DNA from: Ga0077527 sp021300125
Lineage (GTDB): Bacteria > Pseudomonadota > Gammaproteobacteria > Burkholderiales > SG8-41
Length of the DNA: 36,816 nt
Direction: 5' to 3'
Assembly (NCBI GenBank): GCA_046339595.1
Contig: JBKDUF010000019.1
Span: forward strand, 1 to 36,816
In this document: in pieces, positions 7,281-16,082 of the stretch
Position numbering within the stretch: position 1 is the stretch's first letter
How the letters are laid out: the number at the start of each line of letters is the position of its first letter
Translations under genes and position numbers: made by a program
The notes under the pieces: generated by a model
The model's database searches: none
The model's input: only the letters and a program-made list of their open reading frames with translations
What the model was told of the DNA's origin: nothing

Positions 7281-8710
7281 ATACACCGGATGCGAACCCT
7301 ACCGGCAGCGCGGGCCTGACCGCGCGCCTTGCCACTCACGCGGCAACGCTGCGCTACGAGGATCTGCCGCCGGCGCTGATTGACCGCCTCAAGCAATGCG
7401 TGATGGACACGCTGGGTGTGGCTACCGGCGCGAGCAGCCTCGCGCCCGAGGCGCAGACCCTCAAGCAATACGTGCTGGATCTCGGCGGCCGGCCCGAGGC
7501 GACACTGCTCGGATTCGGCGGCAAGGCGCCGGCGGCCTGGGCGGTGTTCCTCAACGGCAGCCTCGGCCACATGCTCGACTACGACGACATCGGCGAATGC
7601 GGCCATCCCGCCATCGTCACCATCCCGGTGGCGCTGGCGGTGGCCGAGAAGACCGGCGGCATCAGCGGCCGCGAGTTCATCACCGCGCTCGCTGCCGGCA
7701 CCGACCTGATGACGCGCATCAGCCGCGCCATCGACGTGCCCGACTGGACCATGACCGAAGGCTGGTTTGCCACGCAGCTGCTCGGCTACATCGCCGGTGC
7801 GGCCACAGCCGGACGCCTGCTCCGGCTCAATCCGGAGCAGATGGAGAACGCGATCGGCATCGGCTTCAACCAGATGAGCGGCAGCCGCCAGATGGCCGTT
7901 GGCGCGGCCACGCACATGCGCGCGATGCAGGCCGGTTTTTCAGGGCAGGGCTCGGTACTCGCCGCGCAGCTCGCCCAGCGCGGCATCATCGGCCCGAAGG
8001 AAGTCATCGAAGGCCGCTACGGATTTTTCAAGACCTACATCCGCGGCCGCGAACCCGACTGGAGCGGCATTGTTGCCGGCCTCGGGCGCGATTTTCCGTT
8101 GATGGAACGTCATGGCTTCAAGGTATGGCCGGCCTGCGCCTATACCCGCACCACCAATGTGTCGATCCTCGCCTTGTACGAACAGCATGGTCTCAAGCCC
8201 GCCGACATCGAAAGCATCACCATCGTCGGCGGTACCGGCGGCACGCAGCTCTTGTGTGAACCGATCGAAAAGAAACGGCGCCCCAGGGTCAGCATCGACG
8301 GCAAATACAGCATCCCGTTCACCACCGCGGTGATGGCGGCCAAGGGCAACGTGACCCTGCGCGATTTCACGCCGGAAGGCCTCAATGATCCGGCGGTGCT
8401 GGCGATGGCCGACCGCGTCAGCTACCGGCCGGCTGGCGGTCCGATCACCGGCAAGGGCGGCTCGGCCGATGTCGCGCGGACCGCGGTTGAAATCGTCACC
8501 CGCGATGGCCGCCGCCTCGAACACCGCGCCACCAGCGTGCCCGGCGATCCCGGCAACCCGGTGAGCTGGGACCGGCTCGAAGCCAAGTTCAGGGAATGCA
8601 TGAGCTTCGCGGTGAAGCCCGTAGCCGCTGATCACCTCGATCAGCTCGCGCGCCGCCTGCGCACGCTGGAGGCGGAGCAGGACGTCGCCGACCTACTGCG
8701 CCTGACGTAA
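7277..8710 (+). CDS. MmgE/PrpD-family protein
   Basis: A 477-residue member of the MmgE/PrpD family, whose known members are 2-methylcitrate dehydratase and cis-aconitate decarboxylase. The N-terminal helical domain shows the characteristic GSLGHMLDYDDIGECGHPA, the lid region follows (SRAIDVPDW onwards), and a C-terminal domain completes it. Translation starts at a TTG that overlaps the receptor stop (TTGA), with AAGGAGG five bases upstream; no ATG gives the full conserved N-terminus. It is the last gene of the cluster. It could dehydrate or decarboxylate a citrate- or aconitate-like intermediate. The exact reaction cannot be told from sequence, as the family is functionally broad. Confidence 0.9.
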   Translation: MNTPDANPTGSAGLTARLATHAATLRYEDLPPALIDRLKQCVMDTLGVATGASSLAPEAQTLKQYVLDLGGRPEATLLGFGGKAPAAWAVFLNGSLGHMLDYDDIGECGHPAIVTIPVALAVAEKTGGISGREFITALAAGTDLMTRISRAIDVPDWTMTEGWFATQLLGYIAGAATAGRLLRLNPEQMENAIGIGFNQMSGSRQMAVGAATHMRAMQAGFSGQGSVLAAQLAQRGIIGPKEVIEGRYGFFKTYIRGREPDWSGIVAGLGRDFPLMERHGFKVWPACAYTRTTNVSILALYEQHGLKPADIESITIVGGTGGTQLLCEPIEKKRRPRVSIDGKYSIPFTTAVMAAKGNVTLRDFTPEGLNDPAVLAMADRVSYRPAGGPITGKGGSADVARTAVEIVTRDGRRLEHRATSVPGDPGNPVSWDRLEAKFRECMSFAVKPVAADHLDQLARRLRTLEAEQDVADLLRLT

Positions 8711-8759
8711 ACAAATTATTCAATAAAATCAAATACTTGTATTTAACCTCGGCGCAAGC

Positions 8760-9749
8760 TCACTGCAGGCCGAAGGTATAGCGGCTGCCCACGTTGGAGT
8801 ACACCACCTGCTCCGGCATCTGCTGGCGCAGCAGGTCGATGAAACGCTCGCCGGTGCAGTGCATCGGCACGATCACATCAGGGTTGATCGCCTTCAGTTC
8901 CTGCAGCGTGTGCTGCAGGTAATCCAGCGGCGAGGGGCCAAGATGGAAGCCGCCCATCACCGCGTGCACCTTGTCGGTATTGGCAGCCTTCATCGCGCTG
9001 CGCACGGTGTTGATGATGCCGGTGTGGCCGCAGGATGAAATCACCACCAGGCCCTTGCCCTTGACGATGTAGCAGGTGGCGTGTTCGTCGGGGTGGGTGT
9101 CCTTGACCAGGTTGCCGGCGCGTTCGGCCGGCGTGAAATGGTCGTCCACCACCATCGAGCCGCCGGTGACGGTCTCGAAGGAGCTGCGCTCGATGTAGCC
9201 CGAGGTGAAGGGTCCTTCCAGCGCCTGCGGCTGCGGGCAGCACACCGGCAGCACCTTCTGAGCTTCCAGCGCCGCGCGGTCGAGCGTGCACCAGGGCAGC
9301 GTCTCGCCGCCTTCCTTCACCCACTTGGTGCGGAAGATGGTTTCGCCGCCGACATACAGTGCGAGGTCATCGCGCATCTGCGCGCGATGCTGCCTGACGA
9401 AACCCTGCAGCCCGCCGAAGTGGTCGAGGTGGCCGTGCGAGAGGATCAGGCCGTTGATCTTGCCGGGCTCGATGCCGAGCAGCTCGAAATTGCGGTTGAT
9501 GATCTCCGGCGTATAGCCGAAGTCGAGCACGTATTGCGCCTTTGCGCCATCCTTCTCCGAGGTCAGGTGCAGCGAAAGCCCCCACTCGCAGGCGAAAGTG
9601 CTCTCCGGCCGGCCGACGATGCGGCCGACATGCTCGATCTTCACGTGCGGATGCGCCATCCGCGGCAGAAAGCGCTCATAGCGCGAATCGACCAGCACCC
9701 GGACGGACAGGGCGTCAACGACAGGGGCGGTGAAGGGGGATGCAGTCAT
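8760..9749 (-). CDS. MBL-fold metallo-hydrolase
   Basis: A 329-residue metallo-beta-lactamase-fold enzyme. The di-metal motif ILSHGHLDHFGG is at 102-113 (His105, His107, Asp109, His110). A later VISSCGHTGIINT segment supplies the next His, and VPMHCTGERF the last. The layout resembles MBL proteins related to the beta-ribofuranosylaminobenzene 5'-phosphate synthase-like group, which are mostly uncharacterised. No signal peptide is seen. GAGGAA lies about 7 bases before the ATG. It starts 27 bases after the esterase gene stop on the same strand, so the two are probably cotranscribed. It converges on the MmgE/PrpD gene across a 49-base gap. Confidence 0.88.
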   Translation of the reverse strand: MTASPFTAPVVDALSVRVLVDSRYERFLPRMAHPHVKIEHVGRIVGRPESTFACEWGLSLHLTSEKDGAKAQYVLDFGYTPEIINRNFELLGIEPGKINGLILSHGHLDHFGGLQGFVRQHRAQMRDDLALYVGGETIFRTKWVKEGGETLPWCTLDRAALEAQKVLPVCCPQPQALEGPFTSGYIERSSFETVTGGSMVVDDHFTPAERAGNLVKDTHPDEHATCYIVKGKGLVVISSCGHTGIINTVRSAMKAANTDKVHAVMGGFHLGPSPLDYLQHTLQELKAINPDVIVPMHCTGERFIDLLRQQMPEQVVYSNVGSRYTFGLQ

Positions 9750-9776
9750 GGTCTATTCCTCGGGTTCGTTCGGACG

Positions 9777-11864
9777 TTACTCCACGGTGACAGTCTTGCC
9801 GAACAGCTGCATGAATTCAACCACTGGCACCAGGATTTTGCCATTCACGTTCTGCGCCGGCACCGACAGCTGGCGCCGGTCGATGCGCGGATAGTCCGCC
9901 GCGACGCGGGTCTTGCCGTCCAAGGTATCGCCGGCGTGGATGGTGCCGCCGACACGGAGGAAACGCTCGCCCGGCTTGATGTTGACCGACCCCCTGTTGT
10001 GGAGCACGGTCTTCACCGACACCATGTCGGCCAGCTTCAGGTTGTAGGCGTGTACGTCATAGACGCGGAAGTCCTTCTCACCGTAGATTCGCGACAGATC
10101 GTCCAGCGCCATCATCAGCGTGCCGTCGCGGCTGACCGGCGCGGTGGCCAGTGTCACGTTCGAGGTCTTGCCCCCGCTGCTCACCACCGCGCTGTTGCGG
10201 CCGGCAGCTACCCGCACCGTGTCCACCACCCGGGGCGGCGTCGAATCCAGCACGCGCTCGAAATGGTCAAACGTGATCTGGTAGAGCGAGGCCGGGCCGA
10301 AGGAGTGGTGGCCGTTCTCGACCGTCACCGCAGTCAGGTTGCGCATCCGGCCTCGCAGATTCTCCGCATACCAGGTCTGGCAGGAGTTTTTGGGGTTGCC
10401 CGCGTAGAACACGGTGATGTCGGCAGCGAAGCACGACAGGACTGTCGGCATGTCGAGGATGCGGTCATTGAGGTCCGCCGCCCAGGGCTTGCTGCCGCCG
10501 GGCGCCGTGGGCGCCATGGCCTTGAACAGGTGGCCGTGGCGCAGCACGAAATACATGGCGCCCGCAGCACCAGCGGAATTGCCGAAGATGAACAGGCGCT
10601 GGGGATCGATGCTGTAACGCTGCCGTACCTGCTCCAGCGCGGACAGCATGATCTGCTCGCCGGGGCCGCTGCCCCACACCGGGCCGCGCGTCCAGCCGTT
10701 GGGCGACAGGATGATGTAGTTGTAGTGGTCGGCATAGGTCTCGAGGCTGTTCAGCCCGAGCGTCGAAGGATGGTTCTTCAGGTGGTCGTTGGGCCGTTCG
10801 AAAGGCGCGTTCTCGTTGCCGGTGGCCCCGTGCAGGTTGAAGGTGAACTTCGAAGGCTGCCGCGGGTTGTAGCGCGCCGGAACATACAGGCGATAGGGCA
10901 CGATGCGGTCCACCGCCGTCGTCAAGTGGATGTCCTGGCCGTTCGCATCGGTCCTGCCGCTGAACACCCGTAGGTCGCCCAGGTACATCGAGAACCACAG
11001 GTTGCCGCGGGTGATCGCACCGTCGAGCAGTCCGTTCATTGTCTTCAGGCGCGCCGGCGTGATCGGCGTGTTGGGCAGCCCGCGGTTGGCGTAACCCGGG
11101 TTGAACAGGTCATCAGCCGTATCCTGCGGCCCGACATGGCTCACCGCCAGGAAACCGCTGGCCGCGCTGTCGTCGGTGATGGTTTTGCCCAGCGTGCGCA
11201 TGAAGCTCGCCACCGGCACATAGATGCGGCCGTTGCGCTGCACGGGTGCTGCGGCCAGCGTCGTGACGGCGGGCGCAGTGCTGCTGGCCACCGCGGCCTT
11301 ATCGATCTGGTTGCGGTCGGTGACCATGGCATGGGTGGCCGAAGACGATGTCGCCGCGGTGCTGCCCAGCGCATAGCTGCCCTGCCAGGCGATCCTGGTG
11401 TATTCGATGGTCGGCGCGCGCGAGCCCGAGCCAGCCGCCACGCGCTTTTTGAAGAAGTGGTGCTGCACCGTGAACCGCTGGTTTGCCGCGTTCACCGTAA
11501 AGCTCATGAACGGCGCATAAATCTTGCGCAGGTCCGCCAGCGCCACCATCAGCACGCCGTCCTGCATGAAGGGCCGGTGGTCGAGCTCGTGGCGCACCAT
11601 CGCCTCGGCATTGTTGTAGCGCAGCGACGGATCGAAGGGATAGAAGGTGTCCATGAACACCGTCTGACGGTGGCGCTCGCCGATGTTGAACAGCACCGAG
11701 TTCTTGTCCCAGGAATAATCCAGGTATCCCGTGATCGGCCGACTGCTTTCCTCCAGTGGCGCAGGCGTCACCGCACAGCCGGCGACAAGGGCGGTTACAA
11801 GCAGCACCATAAAAAATCGCAGCAGCTTGCCGCAAAGCGAAAACAGATTTTCGAAGCAGATCAT
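9777..11864 (-). CDS. Lipoprotein esterase (PHB depolymerase-like fold) with flanking stalk-like domains
   Basis: A large predicted lipoprotein. From the preferred ATG at 11864 the N-terminus is a signal peptide ending in the lipobox LVAGC (Cys30), with a weak AGGGAAG upstream. A longer frame begins at 11951, but its first 29 residues are polar and would precede the signal. The middle is an alpha/beta hydrolase with FNLHGATGNE (oxyanion region), IFGNSAGAAG (nucleophile Ser) and ENGHHSFGP (likely His), as in Esterase_PHB/feruloyl-esterase-type proteins. On both sides sit repeats resembling copper amine oxidase N-terminal (stalk) domains, each with paired phrases such as GVLMVALADL and RIYVPVASFM, or TLMMALDDL and ILVPVVEFM. 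A surface enzyme acting on a polyester or carbohydrate ester is likely. Confidence 0.78.
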   Translation of the reverse strand: MICFENLFSLCGKLLRFFMVLLVTALVAGCAVTPAPLEESSRPITGYLDYSWDKNSVLFNIGERHRQTVFMDTFYPFDPSLRYNNAEAMVRHELDHRPFMQDGVLMVALADLRKIYAPFMSFTVNAANQRFTVQHHFFKKRVAAGSGSRAPTIEYTRIAWQGSYALGSTAATSSSATHAMVTDRNQIDKAAVASSTAPAVTTLAAAPVQRNGRIYVPVASFMRTLGKTITDDSAASGFLAVSHVGPQDTADDLFNPGYANRGLPNTPITPARLKTMNGLLDGAITRGNLWFSMYLGDLRVFSGRTDANGQDIHLTTAVDRIVPYRLYVPARYNPRQPSKFTFNLHGATGNENAPFERPNDHLKNHPSTLGLNSLETYADHYNYIILSPNGWTRGPVWGSGPGEQIMLSALEQVRQRYSIDPQRLFIFGNSAGAAGAMYFVLRHGHLFKAMAPTAPGGSKPWAADLNDRILDMPTVLSCFAADITVFYAGNPKNSCQTWYAENLRGRMRNLTAVTVENGHHSFGPASLYQITFDHFERVLDSTPPRVVDTVRVAAGRNSAVVSSGGKTSNVTLATAPVSRDGTLMMALDDLSRIYGEKDFRVYDVHAYNLKLADMVSVKTVLHNRGSVNIKPGERFLRVGGTIHAGDTLDGKTRVAADYPRIDRRQLSVPAQNVNGKILVPVVEFMQLFGKTVTVE

Positions 11865-11973
11865 GACAATCTTCCCTGTGTCCGGCACCAACCGGTTTTG
11901 CTTGGTGTTATGTTTGTGATGCTTGGGCTGCGGTCTGGTTGCATGATTCATGCCTGATCCGGGACATGCTGGA

Positions 11974-12945
11974 TCAGTCGAGTTTTGCGCCCGAGGCCTT
12001 GATCACCTTGGCCCATTTGGCCACCTCGGCGCGCAGATAGGCGCCAAACTGTTCCGGACTGTCGCCGACTGGTTCGGCACCCTGACCTGCGAATTTTTCC
12101 CGTGAATCAGCTGATTTTACGGTCCGCACGATCACCGCATTCAGGCTGTTGATGATTTCGCGCGGTGTCCCTGCGGGTGCCAGTACTGCATTCCATGCCG
12201 AGGCCTCGAAGCCGGCAAAGCCAGACTCATCAAAGGTTGGCAGTTCAGGAAAGGTTGCCGCGCGCTTCAGGCTGGCCACCGCGATCGCACGCAGCCGCCC
12301 GCTTTTCACGTGTGGGGTGGCCGAGGGCATGGTCGAGATCAGCGCCTGCGTGTTGCCGGCGATCAGGTCAACCAGCGCGGGAGCGACGCCCTTGTAAGGC
12401 ACATGGATGGTGTCCAGCCCGCCGACACTGGTCTTCAGCAGCTCAGCCGCCAGGTGTGACGTGCTGCCCCCGCCGGAGGAGGCAAAAATAAGCTGGCCCG
12501 GCCTGGCCTTGGCCAGCGTCACAAGCTGCTTGACTGTTTTTACCGGCAGCGATGGATGCACCACCAGCATGTTGTGAACGGCAGCGATGCGGGTGATCGG
12601 CGCGAAGTCACGCAGCGGGTCATAACCCATTTTCGGATAGAGGCTGACGTTGGTCGAGAACGAGGCAGACACCACCAGCAGGGTGTAGCCGTCGGGCGCC
12701 GACCTGGCCGCCAGTTCATTGCCGATATTACTGTTTGCGCCGGGACGGTTGTCGATCGCGAACTGCTGCCTGAATGCCTCGGTGAGTCCCGGTGCGATCA
12801 GGCGGGCCATGATGTCGGTTGATCCGCCCGGCGGAAAACCCACGATCATACGCACGGGTTTGGATGGATAAGGGGCCTGAGCAAACACGGCCGCGGAGGG
12901 CAGCGATGCGAAGGCGGTGGTCAGCAACAGAGCGAGCGGCTTCAT
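11974..12945 (-). CDS. Bug/TctC-family receptor
   Basis: A receptor of 323 residues from ATG 12945, where MKPLALLLTTAFASLPSAA forms a clean signal peptide cleaved near VFAQA. The frame continues upstream to 13017, but those 24 residues are charged and implausible ahead of a signal. The mature protein shows YPSKPVRMIVGFPPGGSTD, IDNRPGANSNIG, PDGYTL and HVPYKGVAP. It is the first gene of a - strand group with the lipoprotein esterase and the MBL hydrolase, so it may bind an acid released by the esterase (inferred). It is divergent from the amidase gene. Confidence 0.92.
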   Translation of the reverse strand: MKPLALLLTTAFASLPSAAVFAQAPYPSKPVRMIVGFPPGGSTDIMARLIAPGLTEAFRQQFAIDNRPGANSNIGNELAARSAPDGYTLLVVSASFSTNVSLYPKMGYDPLRDFAPITRIAAVHNMLVVHPSLPVKTVKQLVTLAKARPGQLIFASSGGGSTSHLAAELLKTSVGGLDTIHVPYKGVAPALVDLIAGNTQALISTMPSATPHVKSGRLRAIAVASLKRAATFPELPTFDESGFAGFEASAWNAVLAPAGTPREIINSLNAVIVRTVKSADSREKFAGQGAEPVGDSPEQFGAYLRAEVAKWAKVIKASGAKLD

Positions 12946-13012
12946 CTGTCGTATGTTCCGAGGTGCGTTGGCGTTAGAGGGGGTGTCGCGCTCATTCTCG
13001 CATGCCCTGTCA

Positions 13013-13060
13013 TACAATGAAGCGCACAGATTACTGAAAATGCCGGCTTGATTCCGGCAT
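13013..13060 (+). promoter_or_regulatory. Possible amidase promoter -10 and leader hairpin
   Basis: The 122-base gap between the divergent receptor and amidase genes contains TACAAT at 13013-13018, a good -10 match, although no convincing -35 is seen 16-18 bases upstream. Downstream, ATGCCGG (13040-13046) and CCGGCAT (13054-13060) form a 7-bp stem with a 7-base loop, ending 7 bases before the amidase ATG, where it could affect ribosome access. Both roles are inferred. Confidence 0.3.
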
Positions 13061-13067
13061 CTGGAAC

Positions 13068-14732
13068 ATGGCCGCTGATACCCTGCACTTGCTGACCATC
13101 GCCGAAGCCTCTGCGCTGATCGCTGCGCGCAAGCTCTCGCCGCTTGAATATGTCGATGCGCTGCTGGCGCGAACGGACGCGCTGGACTCCCAGGTCAACG
13201 CGTTTATTACCCGGACTGCCGAGCTCGCCTGGGACCAGGCCCGTGCGGCAGAGCGCGAAATCAGCAGTGGCATTTATCGCGGGCCGTTGCACGGCATACC
13301 GTTCGGCCTCAAGGACATCTTCGATACCGCGGGCATCCTGACCACGGGACACTCCCGGATTTGTATTGACAACATCCCAAAGGAAAACGCGACCGCGGTG
13401 CAGCGCCTGCTGGATGCCGGTGCCGTGCTGATGGGCAAGCTCGCCACCCATGAATTCGCCAGTGGAGGCCCTTCGCTGGATCTGCCCTGGCCACCGGCAC
13501 GCAACCCCTGGAACACGGCCCATTTCACCGGCAGCTCCAGCTCCGGTTCGGGTGCTGCGGTGGCCGCGGGGTTTGTGCCGGGCGCACTTGGCACCGATAC
13601 AGGCGGATCGATCCGCATACCCGCCGCGCTGTGTGGCGTCACTGGCATCAAGCCGACCTACGGGCGTGTAAGCCGCCGTGGCGTCATCCCCAACTCCTAC
13701 ACCTTTGACCATGTCGGGCCGCTGGCCTGGACCGTCGAGGACTGCGCAATCCTGCTGCAGGCGATCGCCGGTCACGATCCGGCAGACCCGGCCAGTGCGC
13801 GCCGGCCGGTACCCGACTACCGCGCCCGACTGAATGGCGATATCCGCGGGCTGCGTGTCGGCGTGGTCCGGCACTTCTGGGAAAACGAAGGGGCCACCAA
13901 TCCCGAGATGGCGTCGGCCATGGAAGCAGCGATTGAAGTGCTGCGCGGGCTTGGCGCCAGCCTCGGCGAGGCGCGCATGCGCTCGCGAGAGGCCTACAAC
14001 GACACCAAGATGGTGATCGCGAAGACCGAAATCGTGGTCATCCACGAAAAGGAATTGCGCGAGCGGCCGCAGGATTACGGTGCCGACTTCATCGGGCGCA
14101 ACCTGCCAGGCTTCCTGTTCACCGGCGCGGATTACGTGCGGGCTCAGCGCGAGCGGCGCAGCATGGTCGAGGAAATGGACGAGTTGTATCGCCGCTTCGA
14201 TGTATTGCTCACTGCAAGCAGCACACCGGCGGAGCGGCTGGACAAACTGGTGGGCTCGGGCTTTTCCCAGAAATGGGAAAAGCCCAATATCTATACGCCA
14301 TTCAACGTGACCGGAGGCCCGGCACTGGTGGTCTGCAACGGCTACACCGCTTCAGGCCTGCCGCTGGCCATGCAGATCGCAGGCCGGCCCTTCGACGAGC
14401 AAACCGTGCTGCGGGTGGGCCATGCCTACGAAAAAACCACCAACTGGCGCCACCGCCGGCCGCAGCTGGAACCGGGCAACCATGCACCGGTGTTGCAGGA
14501 GACCGCACCGGAGCCGCTGTCCGGCGCTGCTGTGGATCCGGCAATCCGCATGATTGTCGAAACCGCGATCACGCGCGCCGGCTTGAATCTGGACGATCGT
14601 CAGCGCGCACTGCTCTACCGCGTCGCGCCTCCGGTGCTTGCTGCGGTCAACCGCATCCGCCGCGACCGCCCCCGCGCCGACGAACCTGCGAACATTTTCT
14701 GCTTTCCTGAATCCGGCGATCCGGGGGGCTGA
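13068..14732 (+). CDS. Amidase-signature family enzyme with a C-terminal extension
   Basis: A 554-residue amidase-signature hydrolase. The Ser-cisSer-Lys triad is visible: Lys82 in GIPFGLKDIFDTAG, cis-Ser near 157 in FTGSSSSGSGAAVA, and nucleophile Ser181 in TDTGGSIRIPA. The family includes aryl and aliphatic amidases, biuret/allophanate-type hydrolases and GatA. The core ends near residue 475. About 65 further residues (MIVETAITRAGLNLDDRQ onward) look like a small helical domain reminiscent of AtzG-type partner subunits. GatB and GatC are absent, so a role in tRNA amidation is unlikely. The protein appears cytoplasmic. Confidence 0.88.
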   Translation: MAADTLHLLTIAEASALIAARKLSPLEYVDALLARTDALDSQVNAFITRTAELAWDQARAAEREISSGIYRGPLHGIPFGLKDIFDTAGILTTGHSRICIDNIPKENATAVQRLLDAGAVLMGKLATHEFASGGPSLDLPWPPARNPWNTAHFTGSSSSGSGAAVAAGFVPGALGTDTGGSIRIPAALCGVTGIKPTYGRVSRRGVIPNSYTFDHVGPLAWTVEDCAILLQAIAGHDPADPASARRPVPDYRARLNGDIRGLRVGVVRHFWENEGATNPEMASAMEAAIEVLRGLGASLGEARMRSREAYNDTKMVIAKTEIVVIHEKELRERPQDYGADFIGRNLPGFLFTGADYVRAQRERRSMVEEMDELYRRFDVLLTASSTPAERLDKLVGSGFSQKWEKPNIYTPFNVTGGPALVVCNGYTASGLPLAMQIAGRPFDEQTVLRVGHAYEKTTNWRHRRPQLEPGNHAPVLQETAPEPLSGAAVDPAIRMIVETAITRAGLNLDDRQRALLYRVAPPVLAAVNRIRRDRPRADEPANIFCFPESGDPGG

Positions 14733-14797
14733 GAGGCTGCAGTAAAATGGCCATCAGGAGTATGATTTTGACTGGTCACCTTGTGGAGAATGCCAAC

Positions 14798-14992
14798 ATG
14801 AAAAAGCCGCAGCGTTCCGTCAAAGACAAGGCCGTCAAGCCCGTGCCGGGCAAACCGCAGCCGCCGGCGGTCAAGGGCCGCAACAAGGCCGGCCGCGAAG
14901 AAGTGCGGCACGAGCTGCACCGCACCCAGGTGCCGCGGCAATCGCAGCGACCGGCCGAGCGCAGCGGCCAGACCCGCAGCCGCAAGCCCTGA
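14798..14992 (+). CDS. Small basic hypothetical protein
   Basis: A 64-residue protein very rich in Lys, Arg, Pro and Gln, beginning MKKPQRSVKDKAVK and ending in RSRKP. GGAG lies 9 bases before the ATG at 14798. An in-frame ATG at 14747 would add 17 residues but has no good ribosome-binding site. No domain is recognised. The composition suggests nucleic-acid binding or an intrinsically disordered protein. It lies between the amidase and racemase-family genes on the same strand. It could be a spurious frame, although the start context is good. Confidence 0.45.
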   Translation: MKKPQRSVKDKAVKPVPGKPQPPAVKGRNKAGREEVRHELHRTQVPRQSQRPAERSGQTRSRKP

Positions 14993-15197
14993 GCAGGCTG
15001 CAGTAGCCGTGCCGGTCGGCAGCGCAGGCCGGATCTTTGATCCGACCGCCATCCCGGTTCACTGCCATATCCCGGCGGCATAGGCCCGTTGGGTATTGAG
15101 ATTCACCGCCCGACGGATTGCGAACTTCACGAAAAGCGCAACCGTCCTCGCCAACGCTTCACCTGCAACAGTTTCCGGGTTCCATAAGGAGGTCAGT
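14993..15197. other. Intergenic stretch without a recognised gene
   Basis: About 200 bases between the small basic protein and the racemase-family gene. The open frame of the latter extends back to 15096, but its first 34 codons are unlike the family. A short inverted repeat GGATC/GATCC around a TTT lies near 15032-15044. No promoter or terminator could be assigned with confidence. Confidence 0.4.
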
Positions 15198-16019
15198 GTG
15201 ATTCGCATCGTCGACATTCCCCCCTACCAGCGCGCCGGCGTCAATTACGATCCGAAGGAGGGGCATTTCATGATGCACGACCTTGTCGAAAACCTCCGCC
15301 GCAAGGGACAACTCGACGGTGTCGAAATCACGGTGGATGAGGGTTACCCCACCGATCACGGTTCAGAAACCCGGGACGACGAGGTGGTTACCAACATCGC
15401 GGTGGGTGTGGTCAAACGCGTGAAGGCGGTCTGCGCGATGAACAAATACGATGCCGTCATTACGCAGGCCGGCATCGAGCCGGGTTTCCTGGCTGCGATG
15501 TCGGTGTCCACCCTGCCTGTCGCCTATCCGGTGCATTCCGCGATGCACTTTGCCTCGCTGCTGGGCGAAAAATTCTGTGCGCTGACCACGACCGATGCCC
15601 AGGCCATGATCGTGCGGCGCAATGCCCAGCTCTACGGCATGAACCACAAGCTCACCAGCGTCCGTTATGCCTCGCTGTCCTCGACCGGCACCATGGCCCT
15701 GGTGCGCAAGTATCCCCGCGGGCCGTTGCGCGCAAACGCCCCCGAGGTCAAATCCTTCGTGAATACCGTGGTCGAGCAGTTTTCCACTGCCATCGAAAAA
15801 GAAGGCGTGGATTGCGTGATCATTGCCTCGCCCCACCAGCAGTGCTTCCTCGACGAGGTGCGTGACGGTCTCGACGCAAAGGGTTACCAGGAAATCAACC
15901 TGATCGGCGCTTTTCCTGCAGCCGTGCAGATGGCCAGGGCAATGGTGGCCATGGGGCTCAGGCAGTCGCCGCGGGCCTTTCCGACCGACGCACTGAGGGC
16001 AAAGCCCGCGTTCCGCTGA
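15198..16019 (+). CDS. Asp/Glu/hydantoin racemase-family protein
   Basis: A 273-residue protein resembling the aspartate/glutamate/hydantoin racemase superfamily, which also holds arylmalonate decarboxylase and maleate isomerase. The GTG at 15198 is preferred because AAGGAGG lies 5 bases upstream and the conserved start VIRIVDIPPY follows. Features seen are the DAVITQAGIEPG strand-loop, a Cys in GEKFCALTTTDAQ, and Cys residues in GVDCVIIASPHQQC that could serve as acid/base residues. The specific substrate is not predictable. Two Bug receptor genes follow on the same strand, which suggests a carboxylate- or amino-acid-related operon. Confidence 0.72.
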   Translation: MIRIVDIPPYQRAGVNYDPKEGHFMMHDLVENLRRKGQLDGVEITVDEGYPTDHGSETRDDEVVTNIAVGVVKRVKAVCAMNKYDAVITQAGIEPGFLAAMSVSTLPVAYPVHSAMHFASLLGEKFCALTTTDAQAMIVRRNAQLYGMNHKLTSVRYASLSSTGTMALVRKYPRGPLRANAPEVKSFVNTVVEQFSTAIEKEGVDCVIIASPHQQCFLDEVRDGLDAKGYQEINLIGAFPAAVQMARAMVAMGLRQSPRAFPTDALRAKPAFR

Positions 16020-16082
16020 TTCCGTACTTCGGCCGAGTCTGGCCGGACCTACCGTTTCTTTTCGCAAGAGGAGAAGGCTGCC

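Noticed and set aside
8731..8744. AAATAC/GTATTT hairpin between convergent genes
   Set aside because: It is an AT-only stem of 6 bp with no GC core or T-tract, too weak to call a terminator.
9081..10973. A long 630-codon open frame on the + strand
   Set aside because: It is antisense to the MBL hydrolase and lipoprotein esterase genes, with low-complexity His/Arg/Val-rich content and no motif, as expected of shadow frames in GC-rich DNA.
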